The notes under the pieces are model-generated. The model worked only from the letters and a program-made list of their open reading frames with translations, ran no database searches and was not told where the DNA came from. From Triplophysa rosa (Eukaryota > Chordata > Actinopteri > Cypriniformes > Nemacheilidae), in the NCBI RefSeq assembly GCF_024868665.1, contig NC_079898.1, forward strand, positions 10,004,981 to 10,068,980: a stretch of 64,000 bases of DNA, given 5' to 3'. This document shows, one piece after another, positions 44,701 through 57,500 of this stretch (within the stretch, counting starts at the first letter, position 1; the number at the start of each line of letters is the position of its first letter). A program made the position numbers and the translations under genes.

Positions 44701-45630
44701 TAAGTAATTTAATTTGATTGTTTTTATTACCTAATTACTTCCAAGAAATGGATTCTCGAAAAAGAGAGATCTCAGGATGATATATCTCAATATGTAATTT
44801 TATGAACTTGATCATTTAATAGATCACATCCTTCTAGGCTGAAATCAGGAACTCATGTGGTACTGCCCTGTTACGTGAGTGTATAATTTCATAAAACTTT
44901 GAAGAACAGGTTAAAAGCATTACATCAGCATTACCACATAAACCTACAACATAATGAATGTCCTTATCTGCTATTGGTTGAACAAACAGATAGTCCCACC
45001 CCCTATGTTGCAATGTCAGGGTGCTCAAGATGCACAAACAGGGTAATGTTCTGATCACAGCAGAGCTTTTTAATCTACAAAAGTTGGTTTGTTTCCATAA
45101 AATGTAAAAATGTCTGAAAGCATTATAAAGGATGATTCATATGTGCACACTACTGCAATGAAAAATAAAGAGTGATATTCTTTAGGAATGAGTGATGTCA
45201 CGAATCCCTCTCTGTTAAAACCCCTCACATCCAACCTACTGGCTTCATCGCGGTACGTAACGCCCACTTTTCACTATCCAATCACAATTCCTAATGAATA
45301 AAACTCTGCCATCCAGCCACATTAAACACAAGAACAATAAGTCCGTTACTATGAAGTCTTCCATCATCATCTCCAGCATGATGATGCGATGGGCTAATCT
45401 ATTTTGCTGGGTGATTACCAACAATGGACAAATAGATCCCATGAACGCAACATCTGTCTTAGTGGTGTTGTTGATGCTCTTAACCACATTCTCTGGACCC
45501 AGTTCAAAAAAATCATTACACCAGCAATAAACACGTACATTTCAATCAATACATCCCCATTTTTTTCCCTTTTTCAAATCGTCTGCGATACAGCCCCAGG
45601 CACGTGTGACCATAAAAGTATGTAAAATAA
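44701..45630. other. Gene-free interval
   Basis: Mixed AT-rich DNA; the several 65-80-codon frames on both strands overlap and lack features. No complete repeat is recognised. Confidence 0.4.
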
Positions 45631-46140
45631 ATTAGGAGAGCATAATGAGAGGCTCCAGCAATTCGCCCATAAATATAACATAACAACCACAACTAAAATG
45701 TCACAGGATCCAATAAATCAATTTTGCCGGGACAGGCCTGTCTTTATGTTCGCTGCACACAGCCATGTTTATAGGCTTTTTATTGGAGGATCTCGTTTTT
45801 TTGGCCAGAGTGTGGACTGAGCGCACAGCTACAAACACAGGTTGTACACATCACAGGTTTAATATGTTTTCCCTGCGATTCATCACCATGACACTGACAC
45901 CTGAGGCCAGGCCTGCCACCATTTTCTCCTTAAATGGTTTCTCTGGGACTCTGGATGAAGGTGATTGGTTAGAGAAGGACCTGCGTTTTGGATTAATTCA
46001 CTCTTGATGTGAAATGAGGGAGTAAAACTCCCGCGAAATGGGATGATTGAATCCAGAGCTAAAGATCTGATGGAGAGCGTTTGGATTAACCAGCGGCTTT
46101 GAGTAATAGTCGCTGTTTAAAAATGATGTCACAGATGCAT
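45631..46140. promoter_or_regulatory. CNE-like unique block
   Basis: Unique, moderate-GC sequence at about 45,700-46,090, including ATTGGAGGATCTCG and GTGATTGGTTAGAG words. Frame 45,765-46,007 has no domain. Candidate conserved element by appearance. Confidence 0.3.
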
Positions 46141-47000
46141 TATTAGAGAACAAACATCTTTAATCATAGATTAGAAAACGGCTCTTTACCCAGAAGGCCA
46201 TGAAACCACATTATACTAAAATAATAAAACAGTACTGGCTAGTGATACGGTCTTGAAGTTTTGTAATAAATATATTCAAGGGCCTCATGAATCACTAGGA
46301 TGTTAAGAACCTGATGACTGTGGTTGTTATTATACTTCATGTTCCTGTTTCCTTAATGTTTCCTTTTTTTTTTAAAGAAGCAACATTTAGTAAAACAAAA
46401 CACTTTCCAATAGTATTTTTAATTACACAATGTTCTATGAATAACTTGTCAGTATGTGTACTGATTTAAGTCTCGCAAGCGCTCATAACACAGTAACTGC
46501 TGTCAGTTCATTTCAAGTTGGATATGACAAAAGTAATGACTCACAGTTCAGCGAGTCAAGAACCACTGAACGATTTAGTCATTAGACCGATTCAAACAGA
46601 TAACTCATGAGCGCTAGGCTCATTCATTCGTGAACTGCACTAAATTGGATGCGTTTTATGTTTGTGACGCTAAGAAATGTGTTGACTACATGTTACCTGC
46701 GAACTGAATGTGTCGCCACAAAACAATAAACACTGCAAGCTCACGATCATTGCTGTAGAAAACAGAATTTAATGGAGTCCTCACCCTTTAAATGGGCTGT
46801 TACCAACCATACAAATCCTCAAAACATCTTCATACAAAAGGAGCCCTGTTTATAAAGTCCTTGCGCCACTTTTTCACACTTAACCAAGTTCAGGCCCACA
46901 GTTAGCTGGATATTTTCAAGGAAGAGACACTTGACCTCATTAGAGCTTCTCATATGTTATAAAACAACCGAATCGAACATAAAACACAGGGATGCAATTA
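46141..47000. other. Gene-free interval with probable old repeat
   Basis: About 46,470-46,750 carries GTGAACTG/CAGTTCA and GAGTCAAGAACCACTGAACG words resembling an interspersed fish repeat with GAATCGGTTCA-like motifs, but termini cannot be set. The rest is AT-rich. No gene. Confidence 0.35.
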
Positions 47001-47330
47001 TTGTAATAGCTGCCCTCTAAAATGGCTTCCTTCAGCAAGAGGACAAGCTAATGAGTGCTGGGTGATTGATGAGGCTGTGGCCCCGGCAGCTGAAAAACAC
47101 ACGGCTCTTCTGAAGGAGCGGCCGGGATGAAAACAACGCCTTTCTATCCCCCTGGGTTGGATACCAACACTTAGCTTCTCATTGGAGGGAAAGGTGATAT
47201 TTGGAGGCTATAAGTAACACGTACAGGCTGAGGTGGCAGACACATCAAGGCCGGTCACAAAATCTGAGCAGCAGCTATGCAAACATGGTATAAAAAGACC
47301 ATGAGGAGGATCCTATAGTTCACTAGACTA
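47001..47330. promoter_or_regulatory. CNE-like unique block
   Basis: Compact unique sequence including GGCTTCCTTCAGCAAGAGG, GGGTGATTGATGAGGC and a GC-rich GGCCCCGGCAGC stretch. No coding pattern. Candidate only. Confidence 0.33.
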
Positions 47331-47989
47331 AAGCGGCATACTGTAATGTCCAAGCAGGGGATGTTAGTACGGCTATTCTAATTAGGTATTTTTGTTAATT
47401 ATAATAAAACAGGACTCCAAAAAAATCAAGTGACGCATATGCAAGAGTAATTAATCATGCAAACCTAAAAAACATCTATTGCAAATTGAGCTCTGTTTGA
47501 ATATTTACAAGACAGACTAAAGTATAATATAATATAATAAATATTTTTAAATCTAAATATTTTCATTATAAATAATAATTATTAACAATAATAATAATAA
47601 TAATAGATTAATGTCCAATAAAATAAAAGACATAAATAATACAATTATAAGTAATAATAAAATTATTATAAACAATAACGATAATTAATAAAATAACATG
47701 AATGAATAAAAATACAGAATAGCACAGAATACAAAATAGTGAATTGCTGTTTTTACCTGGTACGTAATATTTTAGAATAGTCTTTTGTAGTTTTGAAGTT
47801 TACCAACCCTAGCAACCTTACGTCAAATATCTTTTCATGACAAAAAAAGAAAATAAAACAAGGTTGTAAAAATAGGTTAAAACAAGTTTTGAAAACAATG
47901 ATTCTAGGGAGGACATATTGTTCCTTAGAAAATAATCAAATAAAAACATAATATGTGACACTGGACTACATGTGTTTAGATGATTGTCC
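47331..47989. other. AT-rich low-complexity interval
   Basis: About 47,520-47,720 is AATAATAATA-type low-complexity DNA with TAATA/TTATTA words in both orientations. No gene. Confidence 0.6.
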
Positions 47990-48719
47990 AACATCCTCAG
48001 CCCTTCTCCAAAGCCAAGCTATCAGATATGCCTCTAGAGGTGGGTTGTTTAAGAAACAATTAGGAGGGTATACAAAGCCATTTGCAGGCAGTCCCGCTTC
48101 CTCAACTCCCTAACTGGAGTACCTTTCAGGCCTGATTTATCACTCTGTCGCCTTCAGAAGGCAACATAATTAATAGGAGCATGGACTTCTAATTTCAATG
48201 ACTTCCACAGCAAGTGGATTTCATTTGATTTATGATGGCCGGCAAGTTTGCATTTTATCAGTACATTCAGTAATTATTTATGCTGATGACCAATTTCAAT
48301 GGGTCAGAACCATCTAACTCACTACTAATCAAAGAGAATTAGGGTTCACTGCATTATTCAAGAGCTACTAATTTATCTTTGGAACAAGGCTGGGGATTAG
48401 ATGATGCCCTGCATGAAATACGCCACTGACTCCACTGTTTAAAGGCATGATTGCTGTTAACGGGGGTCGCAGGACCCTGATTGACACGTGGTTTTCAAAC
48501 CCACCGTTGGAAACTCGACTCATACGAATCAACTGCATACTGGTATGAAGTACTTTGGTTTAAATGCGCACAATGACATTTCCATAACTAGAATTAATAG
48601 CCTTTAATGGCGAGATGTGGAATACAAAGTCCTTTCCAAGAACTGCGTTAGAACTCAGAGTCTGGAGTAAATCAAACATTTCAGAGTCTACCAAAAGTGA
48701 ATGTGTAAATGAAATTAAG
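47990..48719. promoter_or_regulatory. CNE-like unique block
   Basis: Unique sequence at about 48,000-48,480 with clustered TAAT/ATTA words: CAACATAATTAATAGGAGC (about 48,163), TTCTAATTTCAATGAC and CAGTAATTATTTATGC (about 48,269). No frames or repeats; good enhancer-like appearance, function inferred. Confidence 0.38.
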
Positions 48720-48898
48720 AGAATTTTATCCAAAGCGACTTACAAGTAGGGTGCAGTGGGCAGTTATCACTGCAGAGCAAACGGGGGTAAGGTGCCTCGC
48801 TCAAGGGCACTTCAGTCATTTCCTGGTGGCACTGAGAATTGAACCAGCGACCTTCTGGCTAAGAGTCCAACTCTCTAACCACTAGGCCACAACTGACC
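48720..48898 (-). mobile_element. tRNA-derived SINE
   Basis: On the minus strand, the head contains an A-box-like TGGCCTAGTGG (48,879-48,889) and, 33 bp on, a B-box-like GGTTCAATTC (48,836-48,845), the RNA polymerase III promoter pair of a tRNA-related SINE. The tail ends with TAAGTCGCTTTGGATAAAAT, a 3' motif shared by many fish SINEs and their LINE partners. It is not a functional tRNA gene: the B-box deviates and the cloverleaf is not maintained. Confidence 0.85.
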
Positions 48899-48899
48899 C

Positions 48900-49599
48900 T
48901 ACTTACATATTTCTCTGTAGGATAATTCTCCAATTATAACATGTTTACTTTACATTTTACAGTCATTAATTTGTCACTTACAATGCATCAACATCACACA
49001 CACAAAAAAATAAACATGTCAGTTGCTCAAATAAGCAATTATAATATTTCATGGTATTAATCGTTTTTATTTACGTTTTGCTTTTTCATACCAAGTTGGA
49101 CCGAGGACCAAAAGTAATAAATATTTTCAAGTTCATTTTCTTTGGAATAACATGCACAAATTGTTCATCCACATTACCACCCTGTAACATATGTTAAGAA
49201 AACAAAAACAGTCAGTTTTGACGTCATGTCGACCTGACGTCCACTGCAGAGCCAGAGCCGTACAAGAACGATCCATGGTAGCAATTCCATCAAAGCTCCT
49301 TAAAATAACTGCTCATGTTACATGTCTTTGATGTCAAATACTGAGGGGATTGGGTCTACTGTAAAAAGCACTCATACCCGCCAGAGTGAGTGACATGGTT
49401 AAAATTCACAAGAACTACCAATTTTCGACAGGGGCAGAGCAAACATGACAGCGATTTATGATGTAGATCAATCTCATGGCTTAGTTGGTCAGAAAACTAC
49501 GGCACACAACACAAAATGCATTCAGATTTAACCTTGAGAAGGTCAGAGACATGAAATGTCAGAACAGCTTTCTGCAGTTAAGAAAGACATTTAAAAATT
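48900..49599. other. Gene-free interval
   Basis: No gene or complete repeat is recognised; about 49,200-49,480 has slightly higher GC. Confidence 0.4.
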
Positions 49600-50980
49600 A
49601 AACAGAAGCGTACTTGGTCATCTCAAATGCGGACACCGTCGACATACTATAATGCAAAACAAAAGCTATAGAAAATAGATGCACAAACATGTTTTCTCCA
49701 CGGAGCAGACATCTCCAAACACAACGTAATAAACTGGAACTGCATGTTTTTATACACGCTGCATGCGGATGAGTACAATCTACAGTAAAGAGATGAAAAA
49801 TGCAGTCTACGGGCATTTGACAACACATACAGCACTGATGATCAGACTCCATTTGTTACCTGCTCCCTTTTGTTGATTTGCCGTGTGATAAATTGCATTT
49901 AGCAAAGCAGCACAGGCTAAACAGTCCTGACAACTTTTATTGATTTGCATGGGATATATGCATGTAATCCTGTTTGCAGGTAAACTGTGGCGCTAGCAAA
50001 ATCAAGTCGCCGCGGTTTAGCGGAGAGAAAATTGCAGGCACCGCACAGGGAGGTGGAATAGAGAGGCCGGCTGGAGAGAGAGGCGTGTGTCGCCCATTGG
50101 AATCTAAGAACTTGTATTAAGATATATTGGTTGCAGAATTCTTCAGGGCTTAAGCATTATTCATAGCGTAGCCTCTCCGTCTGAGACTGTTTATAAAACG
50201 AGACAGCTTCGGTCGTGATATAGCTTCGACAACAGGGCCAGCGCCACTTAACGTGGGCCAAGTTCTCCAACAGCCCCTTGATTTGCAAGCGCAACACAGA
50301 TTCTTGATGAATGACTTAGTCAGGTAGAATAGCATGCACCCTTTACTCAAGAATTCACATTTACATGGAGCGCCCCCCACCCCATTTCCCTCTATACAAC
50401 ATGTCGGTTCAATTACGACCTGCTGTTTGTCATGGTACAGTATAAAGAGATCATTTGCACTCATTCAAGACCAACTGCAAAAAGACCACAAATGATTTGG
50501 GGATGAAACAGCACTTTTTCCAAATACATCACAGTTGACTGCGAAATATTTCACTCTTTTCCCTTAAAATATCGCGGTTGTGAGGGGACGGGTGCACTGG
50601 TATGGCTCAACCATACAAATGAGACGAACCGTCTGCGCAAGCCATGTCGGCAGTGACTTAAGAAGCCCCGTAAGATTGTTTATTCAGCAATTTCCACAGC
50701 CCCTCATACTTTACTCACTCTTATTAAATGGAAACAAGAGAATCACCTTCAAGCTTATTAATGATGGTCCTCCGGATGAAAGATGCCTGCAAAAATTCCC
50801 AACATCTGTTTGCTGCGCTCACTTCTCAGCGGGGCTGCACCTATTTCTCATGCTTAATGATGCTCATCCACTCTGCAAGTTTTACGGACAAATGTGTGTT
50901 TGGCCACATTCATCATTCTGAATGAGTGTTCTTGATGAGGCATCTGCTGGCCTGCTCCACACTCTCTACAGCGCTTTAAA
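49600..50980. promoter_or_regulatory. CNE-like cluster
   Basis: Transposon-free. Unique parts at about 49,850-50,110 and 50,120-50,480, with GATTTGCATGGGATATATGC (octamer-like ATTTGCAT, about 49,941) and ATTTAGCAAAGC words; a further part at 50,570-50,970. Frames on both strands (50,150-50,464; 50,580-50,921) have no domain. Regulatory role inferred. Confidence 0.36.
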
Positions 50981-51560
50981 AAATGACATCTCTCTCCATA
51001 TGTTTTTCATTTATGAGAAATGTGTTGACATACAGATACATGCATGCATGCATATATATAAGTGTATATACACACACATCTGTGTGCATACTGTATATAA
51101 ATGTGTTTATATAAAATCACACTTGAAAATGTGGGATTTTGGAATTTACATTGTAATAAACATTAACAAATAAATTTGTAAGGTCAAACTTCCTGGCTTC
51201 CACTGAAGCACACATCATGCCAAATTATATCAAATCTCACTGGGATAACATGGATCATCAGCTTCAGCATAAACTTGTGGGGTTCATGCCAGTTGACAAT
51301 AAACCAAAAAAGGGGCCTATTAAATGTTTCAATTAAATGTCACTTGAATTATTATAATGGCAATTCTAACATTTGTATTAAATGTGTACATTTGTATCAG
51401 TCTCTCTCTCATGACCTTTTCATTTGAAATGATTTCTGTAGGTATGCAGTAATTGTTTTTAACAAAAATAGCCAATCATACATTGGAACTGTAGCAATTC
51501 TAAATTGTGTTATTCCATAGTTTTAATAAGTATATGATTATTAAAAAAAATAGATATACA
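50981..51560. other. AT-rich interval with short CATG/TATA tract
   Basis: About 51,037-51,110 has TGCATGCATGCATATATATA and CA/TG words forming an imperfect palindrome. No gene. Confidence 0.45.
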
Positions 51561-51880
51561 TTATATAATAAAGCAATAAGCCCCAAGAAGCAGTGGGTTA
51601 CAGTGCATTTTATAACAGCTAAGGGCGTTGTGGCACGACGCGAAGCGGAGTGCCTAAAACCCCATAGCTGTTATAAAATGCACTGTAACCCACTGCTTCG
51701 AGGGGCTTATTGCATTTATAAAACGGTTATTCCATATGCTTAGCAAGGTTTCATAAAATAAAGTAAATAAAATGATATTTAGGCTATGTGGTGCGGTCAG
51801 CCGTTATATATTGAGGTATTTTATAACTCCGCTCAGCCAATCAGAATCAAGGACCAAAACTGACCGTTTTATAATATTAA
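51561..51880. mobile_element. Repeat with a 47-bp hairpin and structured loop
   Basis: Left arm 51,574-51,620 and right arm 51,666-51,712 are near-perfect inverse copies (CAATAAGCCCC ... GTGGGTTACAGTGCATTTTA). The 45-nt loop contains GGCAC ... GTGCC, a second small stem around CGCGAAGCGG. The right part carries TTATAAAACGGTTATTCC and, at about 51,836, AGCCAATCAGAATCAAG, the inverse of a word in the 14,530 element, then GACCGTTTTATAA. TTATAAAACGGT and ACCGTTTTATAA are inverse to each other, so they may mark true ends. Non-coding. Confidence 0.65.
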
Positions 51881-51959
51881 GTAGAGTAAGTGACCTAACT
51901 ACAGTATATTTTTTCACATATCATTTTTCCATATTTTTTATCTTTAAAATGCTAACATT

Positions 51960-52146
51960 TAACAATAAGGTTGTATTTGTTAACATTAGTTAATGCATAA
52001 GCTAACATGAACTAATTATTAACAACACAGTACAGTCTCGCGTTTTTTTTATATTAGTTCATGCTTATTTCAACATTTTCTGACACCAAACTTGTAACTG
52101 TGAGCATTAGTTAATGCACAGTGAACTAACATGAACAAGTGTATTG
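51960..52146. mobile_element. AACATTAGTTAATG-type repeat, truncated
   Basis: AACAATAAGGTTGTATTTGT, TAACATTAGTTAATGCATAA and a second GCATTAGTTAATGCAC word identify the same family as 15,034-15,425 in inverse orientation. It abuts the Angel element at 52,147 directly. Confidence 0.7.
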
Positions 52147-52547
52147 TTAAAGGGACAGTTCACCCAAAAATAAAAACTCTGTCATTGTTTACACACCCTC
52201 AAGTTGTTCCAAATCTGTATAAATGTCTTTGTAAAGATGAACACAGAGAAAGATATTTCGAAGAATGATTGTAACCAGTTCTTAGTCACCTATAGCAGGA
52301 AAAATGACAATGGTAGTCAAAAGTGCCCCAGAACTGTTTGCTTTCCTACATTCTTCAAAATATCATCTTTTGTGTTCAAGAGAAAGACATTTCTACTATG
52401 GTAGTCAATGGTGGCCAAGAACTGTTTGGTTACAAGCATTCTTCCAAATATCTTTCTCTGTGTTCATCACAACAAAAAAATGTATACGGATTTGAGGGTG
52501 AGTAAATGATGACAGAATTTTCATTTTTGGGTGAACTGTTCCTTTAA
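52147..52547. mobile_element. Angel-like MITE, full length with TTAA ends
   Basis: TTAA at 52,147-52,150 and 52,544-52,547. Ends are AGGGACAGTTCACCCAAAAA and (reversed) AGGAACAGTTCACCCAAAAA. At about 400 bp it is longer than the other copies because the central fold region appears partly repeated (two AGTCAA/CAAGAACTGTTTG-type segments near 52,315-52,345 and 52,403-52,430). Frames across it are repeat artefacts. Confidence 0.88.
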
Positions 52548-54060
52548 AAAAGATTAATAAAAAAAGTTACTGTACTTATTGTAAAATTTCACAAAACATT
52601 AATAAGAAGAATCACATTTCAAATCACAATTTTAATCAGAAAAATTGCGGCAAGATGTTTTCCTCCAAATCGTGCAGCCCTACCTACAGTACATATTTTC
52701 TCCGTGGAGCAGATCTTCAAACAGAATCTATTTATCAATCTAGCTACTTGTCAAGTAAAAAATAAAGCAAGGGAATACTTGAAGAGGAAAAACGAAACAT
52801 CATAATTGAACAAAACAAGTGACAACAGTACCAATGACCCACAGCAGCACAAAAAACACAGTTACATGATGCCTTCATGAGAATGATCCAGACTGAGGCA
52901 ACCACCATGGCTGATGTCCACAGCCTGAATGACAGACATTGTCTAAAACCTGCCTTTTCCATTGAGCTAAGACTCATCACTCGCAGACAACAAGCACGTC
53001 CCTGCGGACTAACATGAAAGGCCCGTGTATGCGCACGGACCAAGAGCATGTTGACATGAACAAACAACGCATTAGTCATCTCTGCAGTTGAGCTTAATAA
53101 ATCGGGGCTGCGTTTGATCTCCAGCTGGTTCTGAATTCAGACGCTGAATGGCTCAAACAGGCACAAGTTGAAATACCAGGACACGCCGCCCGCTTTTTCC
53201 ACCAGTCTGAGAATCAAAGCGTTCTCGTCAGCTCGAGGGAAAACTGAAAACAGTAAATAAGTCATAAATATGGTCATTACAGTAAAAAGCAGCATCACAG
53301 GCAGCAGGTTTTATACACCCACAGGGAAAGAGAGTGCGGTAAGTGTGCATGGTAACACTATGCAGGCCAATGAAGATGATACCGACATCCAACACTATAA
53401 TACAGGCTACAGTTAAAGGGCCAGATCGTGGAGGTGAACGTTTGATCTACATGTTTTATGTTCAAATAAGCCAGCCGGTCTGGAAGCATTATGAAATATC
53501 ATTTTTACTTTCTTTTTAAGGGATTTTAAAACCATAAAATGTCATAAGACTGGCAAGGCCGAATGGTTTGAAGAAAATAAATCTGTTACTTATACAATGA
53601 ACCATAATGATGTCACCAATGTTAGAATTGCATTAGTTAAATGCAAAAATGATGTCTCTAACAAATCTGAAATTGTTATTGTTTTGTTGCACACTTAGTA
53701 AACTTTGTATAAATACTCAAGAGACTCTCTTGGTCTCTGTGTAACTGTCATGCTGCTTATTTCCAGAAATGATTCCTTTCTAAACTCGTAGCCTAGCAGA
53801 GAGAGCTTTGTACTTTATATAAAAAAAGAGTTTTTAAGGATCACATAAAGCCACTTGTCTTGTGCGAGGGTGGGAATGGATGGTGTCAGAGAGCCAGGCT
53901 TATTTAACGTAAGCCTGTGTAAAACTATCTGTCCAACAAACAGCTGCAGCACCTCAGCTGGACCAAGAGGAATAAATCATCTCTCGCAAGGCAAAACAGG
54001 CACAGTGTGAAGTCCAGCTTCCAGCTCAAACTTCTGACGGCCATAAACGAGGAACAGCTA
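52548..54060. other. Gene-free interval
   Basis: AT-rich at both ends; about 52,880-53,220 and 53,860-54,000 are unique and of moderate GC. The 111-codon minus-strand frame at 52,744-53,079 lacks a domain. No gene. Confidence 0.38.
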
Positions 54061-55319
54061 TTTATTCATGCCTTCACGTCACCCTTCTCAGACCTGGAGC
54101 AGGTCATGTGACGTCATGTGTCTACAGTCATTTATAACAACACACACCGAACAGGCCATGCTGGGATTGACTGGAGGAGTTAGTAAAAATAAATTTAATT
54201 CATATAAAGCGATGATGTCGGATAATTGGGATGTTAAAATGTCTCCCATCCATCTTCACAAAAGTGCATCCGTCAGTCTTCGGGTCCACAAGTGTATGTG
54301 CTCACATAATGACATGTTTATTATAGCTGCCGTGTTTCCACAAAGAGAGATTTGTGACGGGATATGTCACATCAATTAAAAAAATATTTAACCGCAATAG
54401 AAAACACATGATATTCTGTGATGATTTTCTTCAATGGCATCTCATGAAGACCACCAGAATAAAAGTCGTCCATATAACTTGTGCTACAATCCACATCTTC
54501 TTAAGATGTATGATACCTTGTAAAGCTAAAAACTTTCCTTTTAGTGAACATTTACTGGAGAGCTGAAGACTGGTTCAAGTTTAAAGATTCCAGTTCATTT
54601 CCTGATGCAGATCTTCAACTCTCTGATTCATTGTGCCAATGTTACAGGTTAAATGTTATGTAACAGAATTAAATAAACTAACTGTCTTCTGGACCTAAAT
54701 ATATTTAACAAGGGTAATCCATTTCTACAGCTATGTGCCACATTCACAAATCCAACCTGTCATCAGCAAATTCCACAAACGTCAGTTTCAATAAAGAAAC
54801 TAAACAAAGAATCCGCTTTTGTGTTTGCATTTCCATTTAAAGAGTAAGAACAACCGCTCTCACGCTCAAATGATGCAGAACAACCCTAAACTGACACGCG
54901 TGTTACATATGATTACGTGTAATGCGCCCACAGAGGACAAATCGCTACAAAATCGCTTCCCAACATTAACATTATTACATCAGTAAATTCTATAACCGAA
55001 ACAGCAAACACAATTTCAAAGTAGACCAAGAGGTCGGAGATGTTTATTAGTTTTCATTTAGCACTATGCAACATGAATGATAAAAGATGGAGAGGCGCAT
55101 TACTGCAATTTCGCTCGGCCTGTCTAACAAAGTTCACACACGCGCTCACAAACATTCACACTTACTCAGACAGGACCGGTTTTCAAGGAACCCGGGGTTT
55201 ACGACTGCTATGTGAAACATTTATAATTTATGATGTATTTGATGTGGTGATATGTATAAACTTCAGAGGAATTTTAATAAGGTTCGAGCAATTAAAAAAA
55301 ACTTTGTGAAGGGTTGTTT
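54061..55319. other. Gene-free interval
   Basis: No complete repeat or exon is recognised. The plus-strand frames at 54,068-54,379 and 55,040-55,309 have no motif or splice context. Confidence 0.4.
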
Positions 55320-56180
55320 TCTCTTTTTTTTTTAGGAATTATTTCTGTCGAAAGGAAAAGTTGGAATGCGGGCTGAACAGAACTGAAGAAAGAAAAAAGT
55401 AATTTCATCTTTTTTTATTTCAATGCCTTATTGATCTTGGAGCTGGGACCTTACAAAGGCTATTTAATGGCCCAACTAGTGACTGCTCCACAATGTCCAA
55501 TACAGTCAGCAAAGGAAAGCATTTTCATTGATCAATGTCTTTGCGAAGCACAGAGATAAAGATTGATAACGGACTTCAACAAATCCTAAAATCAATTAGA
55601 GCTTAATGAATAAACTGAATCAGCATAAAGGTGCTTTACAACAAACACTCTTTCACCTTCAATACGATACAAAACACAGAACCGGCCTGGACGTTCTGTA
55701 CGATCTCCGCTGGCGTCAACGTAAGATATTAATCTTTTCGACAAGGGGGATTGTGTCTGTACGAGCCGCTGATAAGCAGTAACCTTTCATAATTGGTTTT
55801 CCTTAAGGAAAAATTAAAACAAATGGATGTTAAAGCTGCTTTCTACATCTCCCAGTGCCTTGAGAAACAAGTAATAGAAATAATTGCATAGAGAAGGGTC
55901 TGAGTGCTAATTTGTTTCCCTATTAGAAAATCTCTCTCCTTCGTGATTCAATTTGTGTTGTGCGCTGGCAATGCCCACACTGCAGGCTTATTTGAATCAA
56001 CCCTCTGTCAAGACTAATAAAACAGAAGGAGCGAAGGGGATGGATTAAGAAGCAGGCATACGGAAAAGTTGAAGGAGAGAGATGGAGTGGCGATAAGAGG
56101 CCAAGACAGGCCACATCACCGCCTTTCTCGGCCTTCACTCATTCCAGTGAGTCCAGAACAATGTCACGGAGCTAATTCTC
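55320..56180. promoter_or_regulatory. CNE-like unique block
   Basis: Unique sequence at about 55,430-55,920 with words AAATCAATTAGAGCTTAATG, CATTTTCATTGATCAATGTC and CATAATTGGTTTTCC. No coding pattern or repeats. Candidate conserved element by appearance. Confidence 0.35.
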
Positions 56181-56332
56181 CTAACAAAGCCATCAGATTT
56201 GACTAGTCTGCTGGAAAATACGACTAAAGCTGGTAGTGGCGTTTCGGAAAACGTGGTAGTTGGTCGTCGGATGGTCAACAAGCGGTTAACAGGCCACCAT
56301 GCAACACATCTTCAGTTAACGTAAAACAGAAA

Positions 56333-56515
56333 AGTGTCATATTTATTCATCCTCATGTCATTTCAAACCTGCATGACTTTCTTTCTTCTGCAGAACACAA
56401 AAGAAGATATTTTTAAGAACGTTGGTCACCAAACAACATTAGACCCCATTGACTTCCATTTTATGGACACAACACCACTCAAATATCTTCTTATGTGTTC
56501 CACAGAAAAAACAGT
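56333..56515. mobile_element. Angel-like repeat, mainly one half
   Basis: Keeps CCTCATGTCATTTCAAACCT, GCAGAACACAAAAGAAGATA and CCATTGACTTCCATTTTATG, then a short inverse part (AAATATCTTCTTATGTGTTC). The outer right end is lost, so the palindrome is incomplete. Confidence 0.72.
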
Positions 56516-57500
56516 TATCACTTTTCCGATCTTAAATTGGACTTTCCATTGGGATTACAACAAGGCAGCAACATTTCTGAGAGTCCCACCAAAAGCCTTC
56601 AATGGAAAACTTGAAGCGATCCTGCCATATAACTGTAGTTAAGAATTGAAAAGCATGTAACAAATCAGATTTTGGATGATATGAAAGTGTGCAAGCAAGT
56701 CAAAGACACTTCACCTCCCCATCACGTCACATCAGTCATTCCCAAACTCTCAGCAATTCTTCACCCATCGCACCTATTTTCTAGGCTGTCTGGCGGATAG
56801 AGGCTTTGATCTCTCACACCTCTCGGGTGTCAATCTGCTCTGACTGACAGCCTGACCCTGCCTCCCCAGAGGAGGGCCTGACAGCCTAACAGCACTCTGA
56901 CTGTCATCTCAATGGAAACGGCTCTGTATTATTCTTTACATTATTGTCCACACTTTCCTTTCCTATAAAAGCCGGGCTCAAAGGAACACTATAAACGCTG
57001 CTCAGAAATATGGCAGGCTCTGATTATGCCATGTGGGATGAAAGGCATATTTCTTCCTGACGGTTCTCCCGTTTTTCAATGACACAATACACTTTCCATT
57101 CATTACTGTTCGCCATGGGCGCGCCTGGATCGGGGAACGTTGCTTGGAAGTGGTTTAGCTTGTCCTTGGCATTCGATTCCTCAGGACCATTTATCTGATG
57201 ATATATTTTCCTTTTGGAAAGGCAAGTTGGGATTCTTTCCCTAACAGGAAGGACATTGATAAGACATCAGGGATTTGCTTATTTTGATCTATGGCCGTTG
57301 CATTTGCACTAGTATATTCTTTATGGCAAAGAGTGACCACAAGTATGTCTCTGAGCAAAATAAATCACAACTTGCCAGAAAGCCATATATTTATACCATG
57401 AAACGGAGAACGGCTTGGAAATGTTGTGAAATGAGGTCACAGCATGCAACTAAAGTTTAATTTGATCCTTATTCGACGGCTATTTTTCATCCTCGCACTT
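56516..57500. promoter_or_regulatory. CNE-like unique block
   Basis: From about 56,700, unique moderate-GC sequence with GAGGAGGGCCTGACAGCCTA, GGCTCTGATTATGCCATGTG and CCATTCATTACTGTTCGCC. No repeats or domains. Regulatory role inferred. Confidence 0.33.

Noticed and set aside
48820..48898. Possible tRNA gene on the minus strand
   Set aside because: A- and B-box-like sequences are present, but the cloverleaf is not maintained and a SINE tail follows.
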